Part shown: piece by piece, positions 1 to 6,906 of the stretch
Layout of the letters: every line of letters starts with the position of its first letter
Position numbering within the stretch: the stretch's first letter is position 1
From: JAAYJK01 sp964531295
GTDB taxonomy: Bacteria; Bacillota; Syntrophomonadia; Syntrophomonadales; Syntrophomonadaceae
Assembly: GCA_964531295.1 (NCBI GenBank)
Contig: CAZHHJ010000102.1
Location: forward strand, 1 to 8,698
Direction: 5' to 3'
DNA: 8,698 nucleotides
Translations under genes and position numbers: made by a program
Notes under the pieces: generated by a model
What the model was told of the DNA's origin: nothing
The model's input: only the letters and a program-made list of their open reading frames with translations
The model's database searches: none

Positions 1-3000
1 TTTCGTCCAGTATGCAAAACGGGGCTGGTTTTAACCTCAATAAGGCAAATATAAATGCTATGCAGGTCAGGGCGCGTTCTCCACCTGAGAGAAGATTTAG
101 CGACTGGGTTTTCTTGCCCGGCAGCTTAACTTCTATGTCTATCCCGGCTTCTAATCTATCCTTACCCTCTTCGGTCCTCAAACAGGCTTCACCTCCGCCA
201 AAGATATCCTGGAAGGTCTGGGTAAAACTCTGATCGGCCAGCTGAATAAACTCCGCAAAATCACGGGACATTATTTTTTCCGTTTCCAAGAGCAAATTAT
301 TTAAGGAATCCCGGGCAGTTAACAGGTCCTCATACTGCTGGCTGATAAACCCCAGGCGCTCACTGATGGCTTCGAATTCTGCTATGGAGTCCAGGTCCAC
401 TGACCCAATTTCTTCGAGCTGCTCGGATAAGAATTCTGCCCGCTGCCGAAAGTCTCTGAGCTGGGAAGAATTGATCAAAGGCTCTCCAATATCATGTAAT
501 TCTTTTTCATACTCGTGCCGCAATTTACTGCTCAAGGCCTCAAATTCGGTTTCCAGGCGGGCTATACTAATTTCCAGGTTCCTGGAGTTATTCTCCAGCT
601 GTATAAGATTCTGCCTCAGAGGAGAAATTTCCTGGCGAACCTGGCCTATCATGCTATGGCAATTCTTCTCTGCTACCTGCTGATCCAATATTTTATCTTG
701 AATAAGCCTTAAGGCGTCTTTTTCTTGGCCTATTTTTGTCAGGGCTGCCTTGACTTTACTATTTTCACTTTCTGCTAGCCGGGCAAGCCGCTCCTGTAAT
801 TCAACGGCTTCCAAGCTGGACTGCTGATAAGAATTCTCCACCTGCCGGAACTGTTCTATATTTTTTTCTATGTTTTGCAATTCTCTCTTTTTTGAATCTA
901 ACTGCTCCTGATAAGAAATAAGCCGTTCCCGCTGTACTTCATAGTTCCTCTTATTAATATCGATCTTTTCTTTCAATACTTCCAGTTTTTCTGACTCGCT
1001 TTCGCTGCTGCCATGGATAGTGCTTTTCTTCAGCTGCAGTTCTTCCATTTCCAGCAGCAACTGCTGATAGCTGGTCTCCAAGTGATCTAATTGATCGATA
1101 CTGGCTTTCCATTCCCCGCGATCATTTACTATTTCATTATTAGTCTGAAGAGCCTGCTTGTCAATAATTTCCAGCCTAAATTCCTTTTCGATCAGGGCGT
1201 TATGTTGAACTTCCGCCTGTTTTTGGACCATCTCCAGTTCCCGGTATATATTTTCGCTTTCCTGCCGATTCTGCTTCAGATTCTGTTTTACCTGAAGTTG
1301 TTGTTCCAGAAGATCCTTTTTTTCCTTTTTTCTTTGCAGTGGCGTCTCTCTTCGCTTCTCAATACTTCCCCCGGTCATGGCTCCACTAACATTTATCATT
1401 TCCCCTTCCAGGGTAACAATCTGCCAGGGATAGCTGCTGCTCTTGAAGACCTTAATTCCCGTCTCCAAATCTCTTACCAGTACTACCCGTCCTAAAAGGT
1501 ATTCTATCGCTTTTTTATATTTCGGCTGATATTTAATAATATCGGAGGCTATTCCCAGTACCCCGTCCAGGCTGAGCAGGGCTTCTTTAATATTACGGGG
1601 TACAGGTGTATTTAACAAAATGTCCAGGGGCAAGAAAGTTACTCGTCCCAGCCGCTTCTCTTTTAGATATTCAATAGCTTCCCTGGCTTTTTTACTGCTT
1701 TTTACAATTATGTTTTCCAGTTTCCTCCCTAAAGCGATCTCTATCCCTGTTTCCAAGCCCGGGGGCACGTCAATCACTTCACCTATCAAACCTTCGATTC
1801 CGTCGATTTGCCCTTTTTTATAGCTTTCCAGAACTGACCTTACTCCCCGGGAATATCCCTCCATATTCCTCTCCATATCGTTAAGGAGCAGCAGTTTTTT
1901 ATCTATCTTCAGTTCTTCTTCACTGAGCACTGCATACTGAGCAGCACTCGCTTTGGATCGTTTTTCTATCTCCAGCTTGCTATGCTCTGTCTTTTCCAGA
2001 GCATTTCTAAGCTCCTTTATTTCCTGGCTGAACTGCTGTTGGTCCTTCTCCATATTATTAAGCAGGGCTTCCTTCTGGCTTATCTTACCCTTTAGATCAC
2101 TCTTGATTATATCTATCCGCTCTTTTTTTTCGCGTACTTCCCTTTGTTTTTCTTCTATTTCCAGCAGTTGCTTATTCAGCCTGCTCTCTTCCTGCATACG
2201 TTCAACTATCCGGGCTTTCTTTTCTTCAAAATGCTGTACACTATCCTGTAAATATCTCTCCAGACTGAGAATCTGCACATTTAATTGTTTAAAATTGTTG
2301 TTTAAAGCCGCACAGCTGCTTTTCTGCTGCTCATAGTCCTCCAGCTTGGCTTTCAGGTCTTCCTGTATCTTTTGCAGCATAGCCTGGTACTTCTTCTCGT
2401 CTTCCTCCCCGGCCGCTGCTCTTTCTCCATAATTTCTTATCCTCTCTTCACTTAACCTGACCTCACTGTCCAGAGCTGAAAGCCGGTTATCCGTATTATG
2501 TCTATCTTCTTTTAAGCTGTTGATCATTTCCCGGTAATCTGATAGCTTCTCTTCTGCCCGGCTTATAGTATCTTCCTGCTGCTGTAAGCATTTTTTCAGC
2601 TCTTCGATCTCTTGTTTCTTATCTGTCCATGCCTGGTTTTTCTTTATCAAATCCTGATTCATTTTATAGATTTCAAATCCAAGGATATTCTCTTCCAGGC
2701 GTTCTTTCTCACTATTACAATCAATATATGTCCGAGCCTTTTCAGCTTTATTCTGCACTTCATCCCGACGCTGTTTCAGCTCCCCCAGAATATCCCGCAG
2801 TCTGCTTAAGTCATTACCGGTATTAGCCAGCCTGCTTTTGACTTCATCTCTCTGATACCGGTATTTAATAATTCCTGAAGCCTCTTCCAAGATAAAACGC
2901 CGATCCAGGGGCTGTCCATTTAACACCTGTTCCAACTCGCCCTGACTGATGATGGAGTATCCTTTCTTGCCCAGACCGGTGCCAGTAAACATTCCATAGA

Positions 3001-3370
3001 TATCTTTCATGCGTACCCTTGACTTGTTAATATAAAATTCGCTTTCCCCGGATCGGAAGAGCTTGCGGGCTACGGTTATCTCATTGTAGTCATAAGGCAG
3101 CACCTGGTCCCCATTATCAATCAACAACTCAACAAAGGCCATCCCCTGAGCTCTTTTATCATCAGTTCCGTTGAAAATTACATCTTCGCCTTTGTGTCCT
3201 CGCAGGTTGCGCACATTGCTTTCTCCCAAACACCAGCGAATCGCATCTACTATATTGCTTTTGCCGCATCCGTTGGGCCCTACAATTACGTTAATGCCGG
3301 GCTGCAGAATTACCTCGGTACTATCGGCAAAGGATTTAAAACCTTTGATATCCATTCTTTTCAGGTACAC
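1..3370 (-). CDS. smc: Chromosome partition/condensation ATPase SMC, C-terminus cut by window edge
   Basis: SMC forms a homodimer that, with ScpA and ScpB, loops and compacts DNA and helps resolve sister origins. The minus-strand frame is open from a GTG at 3370 to the left edge, about 1,123 codons. Seen in order: N-terminal head with Walker A GPNGCGKS at residues 31-38; Q-loop region (YSIISQGE, Q about 143); a first coiled-coil arm to about 500; a hinge at about 502-668 that includes GLIGEV and ends in AMTGG; a second coiled coil; a C-terminal head from about 980 with the ABC signature LSGGE at 1094-1098 (bases 77-91); and Walker B FCILDE at 1118-1123, where the window stops. Bacterial SMCs are about 1,190 residues, so roughly 70 are missing through cropping, not mutation. 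The GTG start is chosen because GGGAGG lies 7 nt upstream and the N-terminus MYLKRMDIKGFKSFA aligns with the family; an internal ATG at 3355 would lose conserved residues. I spot-checked the frame at the head, Q-loop, hinge, second arm and signature and saw no frameshift. Family identity is certain. Confidence 0.97.
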   Translation of the reverse strand, partial: MYLKRMDIKGFKSFADSTEVILQPGINVIVGPNGCGKSNIVDAIRWCLGESNVRNLRGHKGEDVIFNGTDDKRAQGMAFVELLIDNGDQVLPYDYNEITVARKLFRSGESEFYINKSRVRMKDIYGMFTGTGLGKKGYSIISQGELEQVLNGQPLDRRFILEEASGIIKYRYQRDEVKSRLANTGNDLSRLRDILGELKQRRDEVQNKAEKARTYIDCNSEKERLEENILGFEIYKMNQDLIKKNQAWTDKKQEIEELKKCLQQQEDTISRAEEKLSDYREMINSLKEDRHNTDNRLSALDSEVRLSEERIRNYGERAAAGEEDEKKYQAMLQKIQEDLKAKLEDYEQQKSSCAALNNNFKQLNVQILSLERYLQDSVQHFEEKKARIVERMQEESRLNKQLLEIEEKQREVREKKERIDIIKSDLKGKISQKEALLNNMEKDQQQFSQEIKELRNALEKTEHSKLEIEKRSKASAAQYAVLSEEELKIDKKLLLLNDMERNMEGYSRGVRSVLESYKKGQIDGIEGLIGEVIDVPPGLETGIEIALGRKLENIIVKSSKKAREAIEYLKEKRLGRVTFLPLDILLNTPVPRNIKEALLSLDGVLGIASDIIKYQPKYKKAIEYLLGRVVLVRDLETGIKVFKSSSYPWQIVTLEGEMINVSGAMTGGSIEKRRETPLQRKKEKKDLLEQQLQVKQNLKQNRQESENIYRELEMVQKQAEVQHNALIEKEFRLEIIDKQALQTNNEIVNDRGEWKASIDQLDHLETSYQQLLLEMEELQLKKSTIHGSSESESEKLEVLKEKIDINKRNYEVQRERLISYQEQLDSKKRELQNIEKNIEQFRQVENSYQQSSLEAVELQERLARLAESENSKVKAALTKIGQEKDALRLIQDKILDQQVAEKNCHSMIGQVRQEISPLRQNLIQLENNSRNLEISIARLETEFEALSSKLRHEYEKELHDIGEPLINSSQLRDFRQRAEFLSEQLEEIGSVDLDSIAEFEAISERLGFISQQYEDLLTARDSLNNLLLETEKIMSRDFAEFIQLADQSFTQTFQDIFGGGEACLRTEEGKDRLEAGIDIEVKLPGKKTQSLNLLSGGERALTCIAFIFALLRLKPAPFCILDE

Positions 3371-3377
3371 TCCGCTT

Positions 3378-3383
3378 CCTCCC
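3378..3383 (-). promoter_or_regulatory. Ribosome binding site that fixes the smc GTG start
   Basis: The minus strand reads GGGAGG here, 7 nt before the GTG at 3370. This spacing supports the GTG over the internal ATG at 3355. Confidence 0.8.
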
Positions 3384-3412
3384 GTATAGTTCTTACTTAT
3401 GGCTGTGCATGA

Positions 3413-3440
3413 TTTATAATAATCCGAGCCTGACTCCCAA
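3413..3440 (-). promoter_or_regulatory. Candidate proximal sigma-A promoter of smc
   Basis: On the minus strand TTGGGA (3435-3440) and TATAAA (3413-3418) are separated by 16 bp. The -10 has one mismatch to consensus and the -35 has two. Transcription would start near 3406, leaving a leader of about 35 nt before the smc GTG. It may act in tandem with the promoter candidate at 3461-3488. Confidence 0.35.
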
Positions 3441-3460
3441 CTCTACATTTTTCCACATCT

Positions 3461-3488
3461 ATAATATTTCCACTCTCCGAGCTGTGAA
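3461..3488 (-). promoter_or_regulatory. Candidate distal sigma-A promoter of smc
   Basis: On the minus strand TTCACA (3483-3488) and TATTAT (3461-3466) are separated by 16 bp, each with one mismatch to consensus. The start point would be near 3454, giving a leader of about 84 nt. It is slightly closer to consensus than the proximal candidate. The sequence alone cannot say which is used. Confidence 0.4.
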
Positions 3489-3528
3489 ACAATCTGCTTA
3501 ATCCTGCTGGATAGGCTTGCAGTATTGG

Positions 3529-3564
3529 GTATGCAGATATTTACTGTCCATTGTATGCAGATAT
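3529..3564. repeat. 12-bp direct repeat upstream of smc
   Basis: GTATGCAGATAT occurs at 3529-3540 and again at 3553-3564, 24 bp start to start, or a little over two helical turns. Its 9-base core TGCAGATAT recurs at 3745-3753, at the very end of the radical SAM gene. The pair lies upstream of both smc promoter candidates, where an activator or repressor could bind. No known factor is recognised. Confidence 0.6.
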
Positions 3565-3678
3565 AGCTGGTCTAGGTTAATTACTCCAATATTTACTTAT
3601 ACATACCGGATAATAATCCCTTCCAGGAAAATTCAACATATTGTTAGTATAGAAGAAGTATCCCGAACTTTTCCACAA

Positions 3679-3712
3679 AAAAAGACTATAGTTCCAGCTC
3701 TTTACTCTTTTT
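3679..3712 (-). terminator. Weak terminator candidate after the radical SAM gene
   Basis: On the minus strand AAAAAGA (3706-3712) can pair with TCTTTTT (3679-3685) across a 20-nt loop, and the second arm runs into a tract of seven T. The stem is almost all A-T and the loop is long, so it is a poor hairpin. It is listed because it begins about 28 nt after the stop codon and precedes the long smc leader. Confidence 0.22.
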
Positions 3713-3740
3713 CGTATGTTTAAAATACTGCCGGTGCCGA

Positions 3741-4835
3741 TTATTGCAGATATGCTGATAAAAAATGGGCTCTGCTTAAACTCATCGCGGGCAACTCAGA
3801 TCCAGCCGGGCCGATTCCCAACTGCCCTTTTTTAAGATGCTCGTCAATTTGTATGCTTTTAATCTGAGGCATACCAGGTAAGTGATTTAAATAGTACAGG
3901 TTAGCCCTTTTTTGACCGATCATTTTAGATAAATCCCGGACACTGCTGTATAATTTCAATTCTTGATTTTCACCTTCAGTGTTAATATACTTATTCAGCA
4001 AAGCCAGGGCTTGTTTTTTAAAAGCCTCCTGTTCCACCAGTTCTCCAAAGGCAGGATGAAAGGGTCCTGCAGTTACTATGCCCTCTTCCCGCAATTCCTC
4101 AGAAGGATGCAACCCCATGCGTATAACCTCTATTTCCTGCTGCTGAAAGCGCAAAAACATTTCACAGCAGGTGGCGACCGCTTCTTCCAACTTTAATGGC
4201 TGATAACGACCCTGCTGGTATAATTTTTCCAGGCCGGTATCTTTCACCACCAAGGCCGGGTAAATTCTTACCATATCAGGCCGTATGGAGATAGTATCGA
4301 TGGCCGTATCAATATCAAACTCATAGCTGTCCCCCGGCAACCCGATCATAAGCTGCATGCCCAGTTTAATTCCATACTCCTGAATCAAACGACAGGCCTG
4401 GAATACCCTGTCAGCTGTATAAGCTCGGGCCGAAGCCTGCAGAACCTGGTCTTTTAAAGATTGAACTCCTAATTCGATAGTTTTAACACCATTTTCAATA
4501 AGAAAGTCCAGGATTGAATGGTCAATAAAATCAGGACGGGTTGATATGCGAATACCATCTATGGACCCTTCATCAATAAATGCTTTAAGGGCCAGCAGGT
4601 AATCCTCCTGCAGTTTTTTATCCAGGGCGGTGAAACTGCCTCCGAAATAGGCTACTTCTATTTCTCGTTCCGACCTGGGAGCTGGAATAGTATCCAAAGC
4701 TCGCTGTACCATGATGGGTACTGCTCGGGATTCAGGAGCCGGTTCATGCTGGGCGATATTCTTTTGATTGCAGAATATACAATTGAACGGGCAGCCCAGA
4801 TGGGGAATGAAGATGGGTATATTATAATGTTTCAT
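3741..4835 (-). CDS. Elp3-like radical SAM protein without acetyltransferase domain
   Basis: This 364-residue enzyme is predicted to bind a [4Fe-4S] cluster and S-adenosylmethionine. The cluster motif is CPFNCIFC (C15, C19, C22), followed by the AdoMet-contact GGSFT at 65-69, STRPD at 98-102 and IELGVQS at 120-126; this pattern is that of the Elp3-like (COG1243-related) group. The C-terminal third resembles the radical SAM C-terminal extension of that group. True Elp3 proteins add a GNAT acetyltransferase domain and modify the tRNA wobble uridine; here the protein ends at about 364 residues with no such domain, so tRNA modification is not shown. The ATG at 4835 lies inside the end of rnc (14-bp overlap) and has only a weak AAGG upstream, suggesting translational coupling. 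From general knowledge, similar proteins sit between rnc and smc in other Firmicutes. Superfamily is near certain; substrate is unknown. Confidence 0.88.
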   Translation of the reverse strand: MKHYNIPIFIPHLGCPFNCIFCNQKNIAQHEPAPESRAVPIMVQRALDTIPAPRSEREIEVAYFGGSFTALDKKLQEDYLLALKAFIDEGSIDGIRISTRPDFIDHSILDFLIENGVKTIELGVQSLKDQVLQASARAYTADRVFQACRLIQEYGIKLGMQLMIGLPGDSYEFDIDTAIDTISIRPDMVRIYPALVVKDTGLEKLYQQGRYQPLKLEEAVATCCEMFLRFQQQEIEVIRMGLHPSEELREEGIVTAGPFHPAFGELVEQEAFKKQALALLNKYINTEGENQELKLYSSVRDLSKMIGQKRANLYYLNHLPGMPQIKSIQIDEHLKKGQLGIGPAGSELPAMSLSRAHFLSAYLQ

Positions 4836-5553
4836 ATTTCAAAACCTTGTCCAGGGCCTGCAGAACTTTTTCATCGTTTAAAACTGCCTCAGCAGCTTTC
4901 TGCTCTGCTTCCTTTTTGCTTTTCCCGCTGCCGGTTTCCAACAACTGCCCCTGATAATATACTCCTGCCATGAATAATCTGGCGTGGGCAGGTCCGCTTT
5001 CGTCTATTATTTCATAATATACATTCTGTTTATTTTTCCCCTGCACCAGTTCCTGCAGTCTGGATTTGTAGTCATAATAATCACCCTGGGAGGCTTCTTT
5101 TATCAAACCCTCCAGGTGAGTTAGAATGAATTCAGCTGCCTTTTCATAACCCTGATCAAGATATATAGCACCAATTACCGATTCAACTGCATCGGCCAGA
5201 ATGGACTTCCTCTTACGCCCCCCGGACATCTCCTCACCTTTACCCAAGAGCAGATATTGCCCCAGATCAATAGTTCTGGCTACTTCAGCTAAGGATCTCT
5301 CACATACTACCCGGGCTCTTATTTTGGTTAATTCGCCTTCAGCTTTTTCCATATAATTATTGTAAAGGTACTCAGCCACAATAATATTAAGGACCGCATC
5401 ACCCAGGAATTCCAGCCGTTGATTATTACCTGCAGAACTTTTTTCCTGTGAATAAGAAGGGTGTATTAAGGCCATATAAATTAAATCATAATTATTAAAT
5501 TGAATATTAATGTTATTGGTGAATTCCAGAACCAGATTTCTCTCACTGCTCAT
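4822..5553 (-). CDS. rnc: Ribonuclease III
   Basis: This is the double-strand-specific endonuclease that processes the 16S/23S precursor and other structured RNAs in the cytoplasm, acting as a homodimer. The protein has 243 residues, normal for the family. The RNase III signature NQRLEFLGDAVL starts at residue 44, with metal-binding E48 and D52; the second catalytic patch ADAVESVIGAIYLD supplies D121 and E124. A double-stranded RNA-binding domain covers about 160-227, with GPAH at 187-190 and the lysine-rich GKSKKEAEQKAA at 210-221. Q45 stands where E. coli has Glu (E38), a position outside the four metal ligands. The frame is open upstream to 5646, but the ATG at 5553 is preferred: AGAAGG lies 6 nt before it, and the extra 31 residues are only the acpP region read in another frame. 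The gene overlaps acpP by 11 bp and the radical SAM gene by 14 bp, as in a tightly coupled operon. Confidence 0.96.
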   Translation of the reverse strand: MSSERNLVLEFTNNINIQFNNYDLIYMALIHPSYSQEKSSAGNNQRLEFLGDAVLNIIVAEYLYNNYMEKAEGELTKIRARVVCERSLAEVARTIDLGQYLLLGKGEEMSGGRKRKSILADAVESVIGAIYLDQGYEKAAEFILTHLEGLIKEASQGDYYDYKSRLQELVQGKNKQNVYYEIIDESGPAHARLFMAGVYYQGQLLETGSGKSKKEAEQKAAEAVLNDEKVLQALDKVLKYETL

Positions 5554-5794
5554 TTTTCGCCTTCTGAATATAGAAATAGAGTGCTTGTACCAGGGAACCG
5601 AAATCTGGAAAATCCCCCAGGTCTTCCTCCGGGAATTCCACATCATAAGTATCTTCCAGAGCCATAATTAATTCCACAATATCTATGGAATCAGCATCCA
5701 GATCCTCAAAAGTAGTCTCCAGCGTAATTTCATGGGCTTCCCGGTCCAACTGTTCGGCAAGAATTTTTCTGGCCAGCTCAATAAATTCCTCCAT
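5543..5794 (-). CDS. acpP: Acyl carrier protein
   Basis: ACP carries growing acyl chains on a 4'-phosphopantetheine arm for fatty acid and phospholipid synthesis. From the chosen start it has 83 residues, is strongly acidic, and carries the attachment motif DADSIDIVEL with the modified serine at S36, the same number as in E. coli. Isoleucine after the serine replaces the commoner leucine. Three in-frame ATGs lie together (5809, 5800, 5794). The GGAGG at 5803-5807 is 8 nt from the last and only 2 nt from the middle one, and it lies inside the codons that follow the first, so 5794 is chosen. The gene sits directly behind plsX and overlaps rnc by 11 bp, a common acpP-rnc arrangement. A use outside fatty acid synthesis is not excluded, but plsX next door makes the housekeeping role likely. 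Confidence 0.95.
   Translation of the reverse strand: MEEFIELARKILAEQLDREAHEITLETTFEDLDADSIDIVELIMALEDTYDVEFPEEDLGDFPDFGSLVQALYFYIQKAKNEQ
5560..5565 (-). promoter_or_regulatory. Ribosome binding site deciding the rnc start
   Basis: The minus strand reads AGAAGG here, within the last codons of acpP and 6 nt before the ATG at 5553. It supports that ATG over any of the upstream in-frame codons. Confidence 0.75.
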
Positions 5795-5802
5795 CTTCAT
5801 AA

Positions 5803-5807
5803 CCTCC
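5803..5807 (-). promoter_or_regulatory. Ribosome binding site choosing among three acpP ATGs
   Basis: GGAGG on the minus strand is 8 nt from the ATG at 5794, the only good spacing among the three clustered ATGs. Confidence 0.7.
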
Positions 5808-5834
5808 ATAATATTAGTAAATACACTGCATCCT

Positions 5835-5863
5835 CATATATATCGATTCTTAATAACTTACAA
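5835..5863 (-). promoter_or_regulatory. Candidate promoter in the plsX-acpP gap
   Basis: On the minus strand TTGTAA (5858-5863) and TATATG (5835-5840) are 17 bp apart inside the 82-bp gap after plsX. Each hexamer has two mismatches to consensus. A separate acpP promoter would fit the high demand for ACP, but the region is AT-rich and such matches arise by chance. Confidence 0.3.
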
Positions 5864-5876
5864 AAAATCCTTTAAA

Positions 5877-6833
5877 TCAAACCAGACTTTTTATGGTTTC
5901 TTGCTGCATTTGCATCATATTGTTCTTGATGCACTCACTGGCAATATTTATTCCGCTATACACCGAATTGCGCCTGGAACTTCCGTGGCAAACCACGCTA
6001 ATCCCCTTCACGCCCAGCAAGGGTGCTCCCCCCACCTGGGTATAATCTAATTTCGCTATAGCCCTGGGAACCATACCGCACTCGGAGCTTATTAGTCTAG
6101 CCATAAATATCACCAGACCTTCTATACTCTTGAGTACAACGTTCCCCGTAAATCCGTCACAAATTATAACATCGCTTATGGCATTGAACAAATCTCGTCC
6201 TTCTATATTGCCGATAAAATTCAGAGTTTTCTGTTCCTTCAATAAGGCATAGGCTTCTACGCATACACTATTGCCCTTACTTTCTTCCTCACCATTATTT
6301 AAAAGAGCCACTCGGGGATTTTTTATCCCTTGAACCGAAGCCGCGTACGAACTGCCCAGGGCAGCAAATTGCAGCAGTTGTGAAGCTTTGCAATCAACAT
6401 TGGCCCCTACATCCATTAGCAAAGTAGTCCCTCCGGCTTGATTAGGAATCGAGATCCCTATAGGAGGACGTTCTACTCCCTCTATTCTGCCTAATAAAAA
6501 TAGCGCAGCAGCCATTTGGGCCCCAGTACTGCCGCAGGAAATAACTGCATCGGCCAGCCCTTGTTTTACCAACCCGGTGGCCACTATTATCGAGGCATCC
6601 CTTTTCTTGCGCAGAGCCAGGGCTGGCGATTCGTCCATACCTATAACCTGGCTGGCATTTACTATAGTAAGCAACGATTCATCATAAGTATATTGTTTCA
6701 GTTCATTTAGTATATTTTCTCGCTTGCCCACCAGAATTACCTGGTTAGAAGTGTCTTTCGCCCACTCTAACGCACCAGCTATTACCTCCGCAGGAGCATA
6801 GTCGCCGCCCATTACATCAACTGCAATTCTCAT
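5877..6833 (-). CDS. plsX: Phosphate acyltransferase PlsX
   Basis: PlsX is a peripheral membrane enzyme that converts acyl-ACP and phosphate to acyl-phosphate, the donor used by PlsY in the first step of phospholipid synthesis. The protein has 318 residues, slightly below the usual 330 or so. Visible family motifs are MGGDYAP at 8-14, VIGMDESP at 63-70, SCGSTGA at 99-105, DVGAN at 141-145, NGEEESKGN at 180-188, then a CDGFTGNVVLKS segment and GGAPLLGVKG near the C-terminus. No transmembrane segment is obvious. Two adjacent ATGs (6836, 6833) are possible; AGGAGG at 6840-6845 is 3 nt from the first and 6 nt from the second, so 6833 is chosen. acpP, whose product carries its substrate, follows at once. 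In many Firmicutes fapR precedes plsX, but here rpmF does, with a terminator-like hairpin between them. Confidence 0.96.
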   Translation of the reverse strand: MRIAVDVMGGDYAPAEVIAGALEWAKDTSNQVILVGKRENILNELKQYTYDESLLTIVNASQVIGMDESPALALRKKRDASIIVATGLVKQGLADAVISCGSTGAQMAAALFLLGRIEGVERPPIGISIPNQAGGTTLLMDVGANVDCKASQLLQFAALGSSYAASVQGIKNPRVALLNNGEEESKGNSVCVEAYALLKEQKTLNFIGNIEGRDLFNAISDVIICDGFTGNVVLKSIEGLVIFMARLISSECGMVPRAIAKLDYTQVGGAPLLGVKGISVVCHGSSRRNSVYSGINIASECIKNNMMQMQQETIKSLV

Positions 6834-6839
6834 CATATT

Positions 6840-6845
6840 CCTCCT
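6840..6845 (-). promoter_or_regulatory. Ribosome binding site of plsX
   Basis: A full AGGAGG on the minus strand is 6 nt from the ATG at 6833 and 3 nt from the ATG at 6836, so it favours the second. Confidence 0.75.
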
Positions 6846-6847
6846 CG

Positions 6848-6869
6848 TATGTTCAGGTATTCAAACATA
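6848..6869. repeat. Inverted repeat just upstream of the plsX ribosome binding site
   Basis: TATGTT (6848-6853) and AACATA (6864-6869) form a 6-bp inverted repeat with a 10-bp spacer, ending 2 bp before the AGGAGG. It could be an operator or a small leader hairpin. It does not match the FapR site as I know it (TTAGTACC-type half-sites). I cannot exclude chance in this AT-rich gap. Confidence 0.3.
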
Positions 6870-6906
6870 TTTTTATTGCATTTTGAGTACATATGTGCAC
6901 CAAAAA

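Larger units (their letters stand above)
3371..3740. other. 370-bp noncoding region upstream of smc
   Basis: This is the only gene-free stretch longer than 300 bases. I see no credible protein: short frames on both strands lack Shine-Dalgarno sites and family resemblance. It contains two candidate sigma-A promoters near smc, a 12-bp direct repeat (3529-3540 and 3553-3564), two copies of TTTTCCACA (3449-3457, 3669-3677), a repeated ATAATAATCC (3416-3425, 3610-3619) and a weak hairpin with a T-tract next to the radical SAM stop codon. Its length contrasts with the overlapping genes just upstream, which suggests that smc has its own transcription control. That role is inferred. Confidence 0.6.

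Noticed and set aside
366..712. Two overlapping plus-strand frames of 105 and 65 codons
   Set aside because: Both are antisense to the C-terminal arm of smc and show no domain or plausible ribosome site.
1091..1495. Plus-strand open frame of 134 codons, hydrophobic and phenylalanine-rich
   Set aside because: It lies antisense to the hinge and second arm of smc, whose minus-strand frame is continuous and conserved. The composition is what coiled-coil codons give on the opposite strand.
1953..2336. Plus-strand open frame of 127 codons, rich in Ser, Leu, Phe and Cys
   Set aside because: It is antisense to the first coiled-coil arm of smc and has no family resemblance. It is a shadow of Glu/Lys/Gln-rich codons.
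3577..3639. Minus-strand 20-codon frame in the smc leader, possible leader peptide
   Set aside because: No Shine-Dalgarno site precedes its ATG, it has no run of regulatory codons, and no attenuator hairpin follows.
3517..3723. Plus-strand 68-codon frame in the smc leader
   Set aside because: No ribosome site, no recognisable domain and no neighbours on that strand. It is best explained as chance.
5554..5646. 31-residue N-terminal extension of RNase III from an ATG at 5646
   Set aside because: It overlaps acpP codons in another frame, is not part of the family, and the ATG at 5553 has a good Shine-Dalgarno site.
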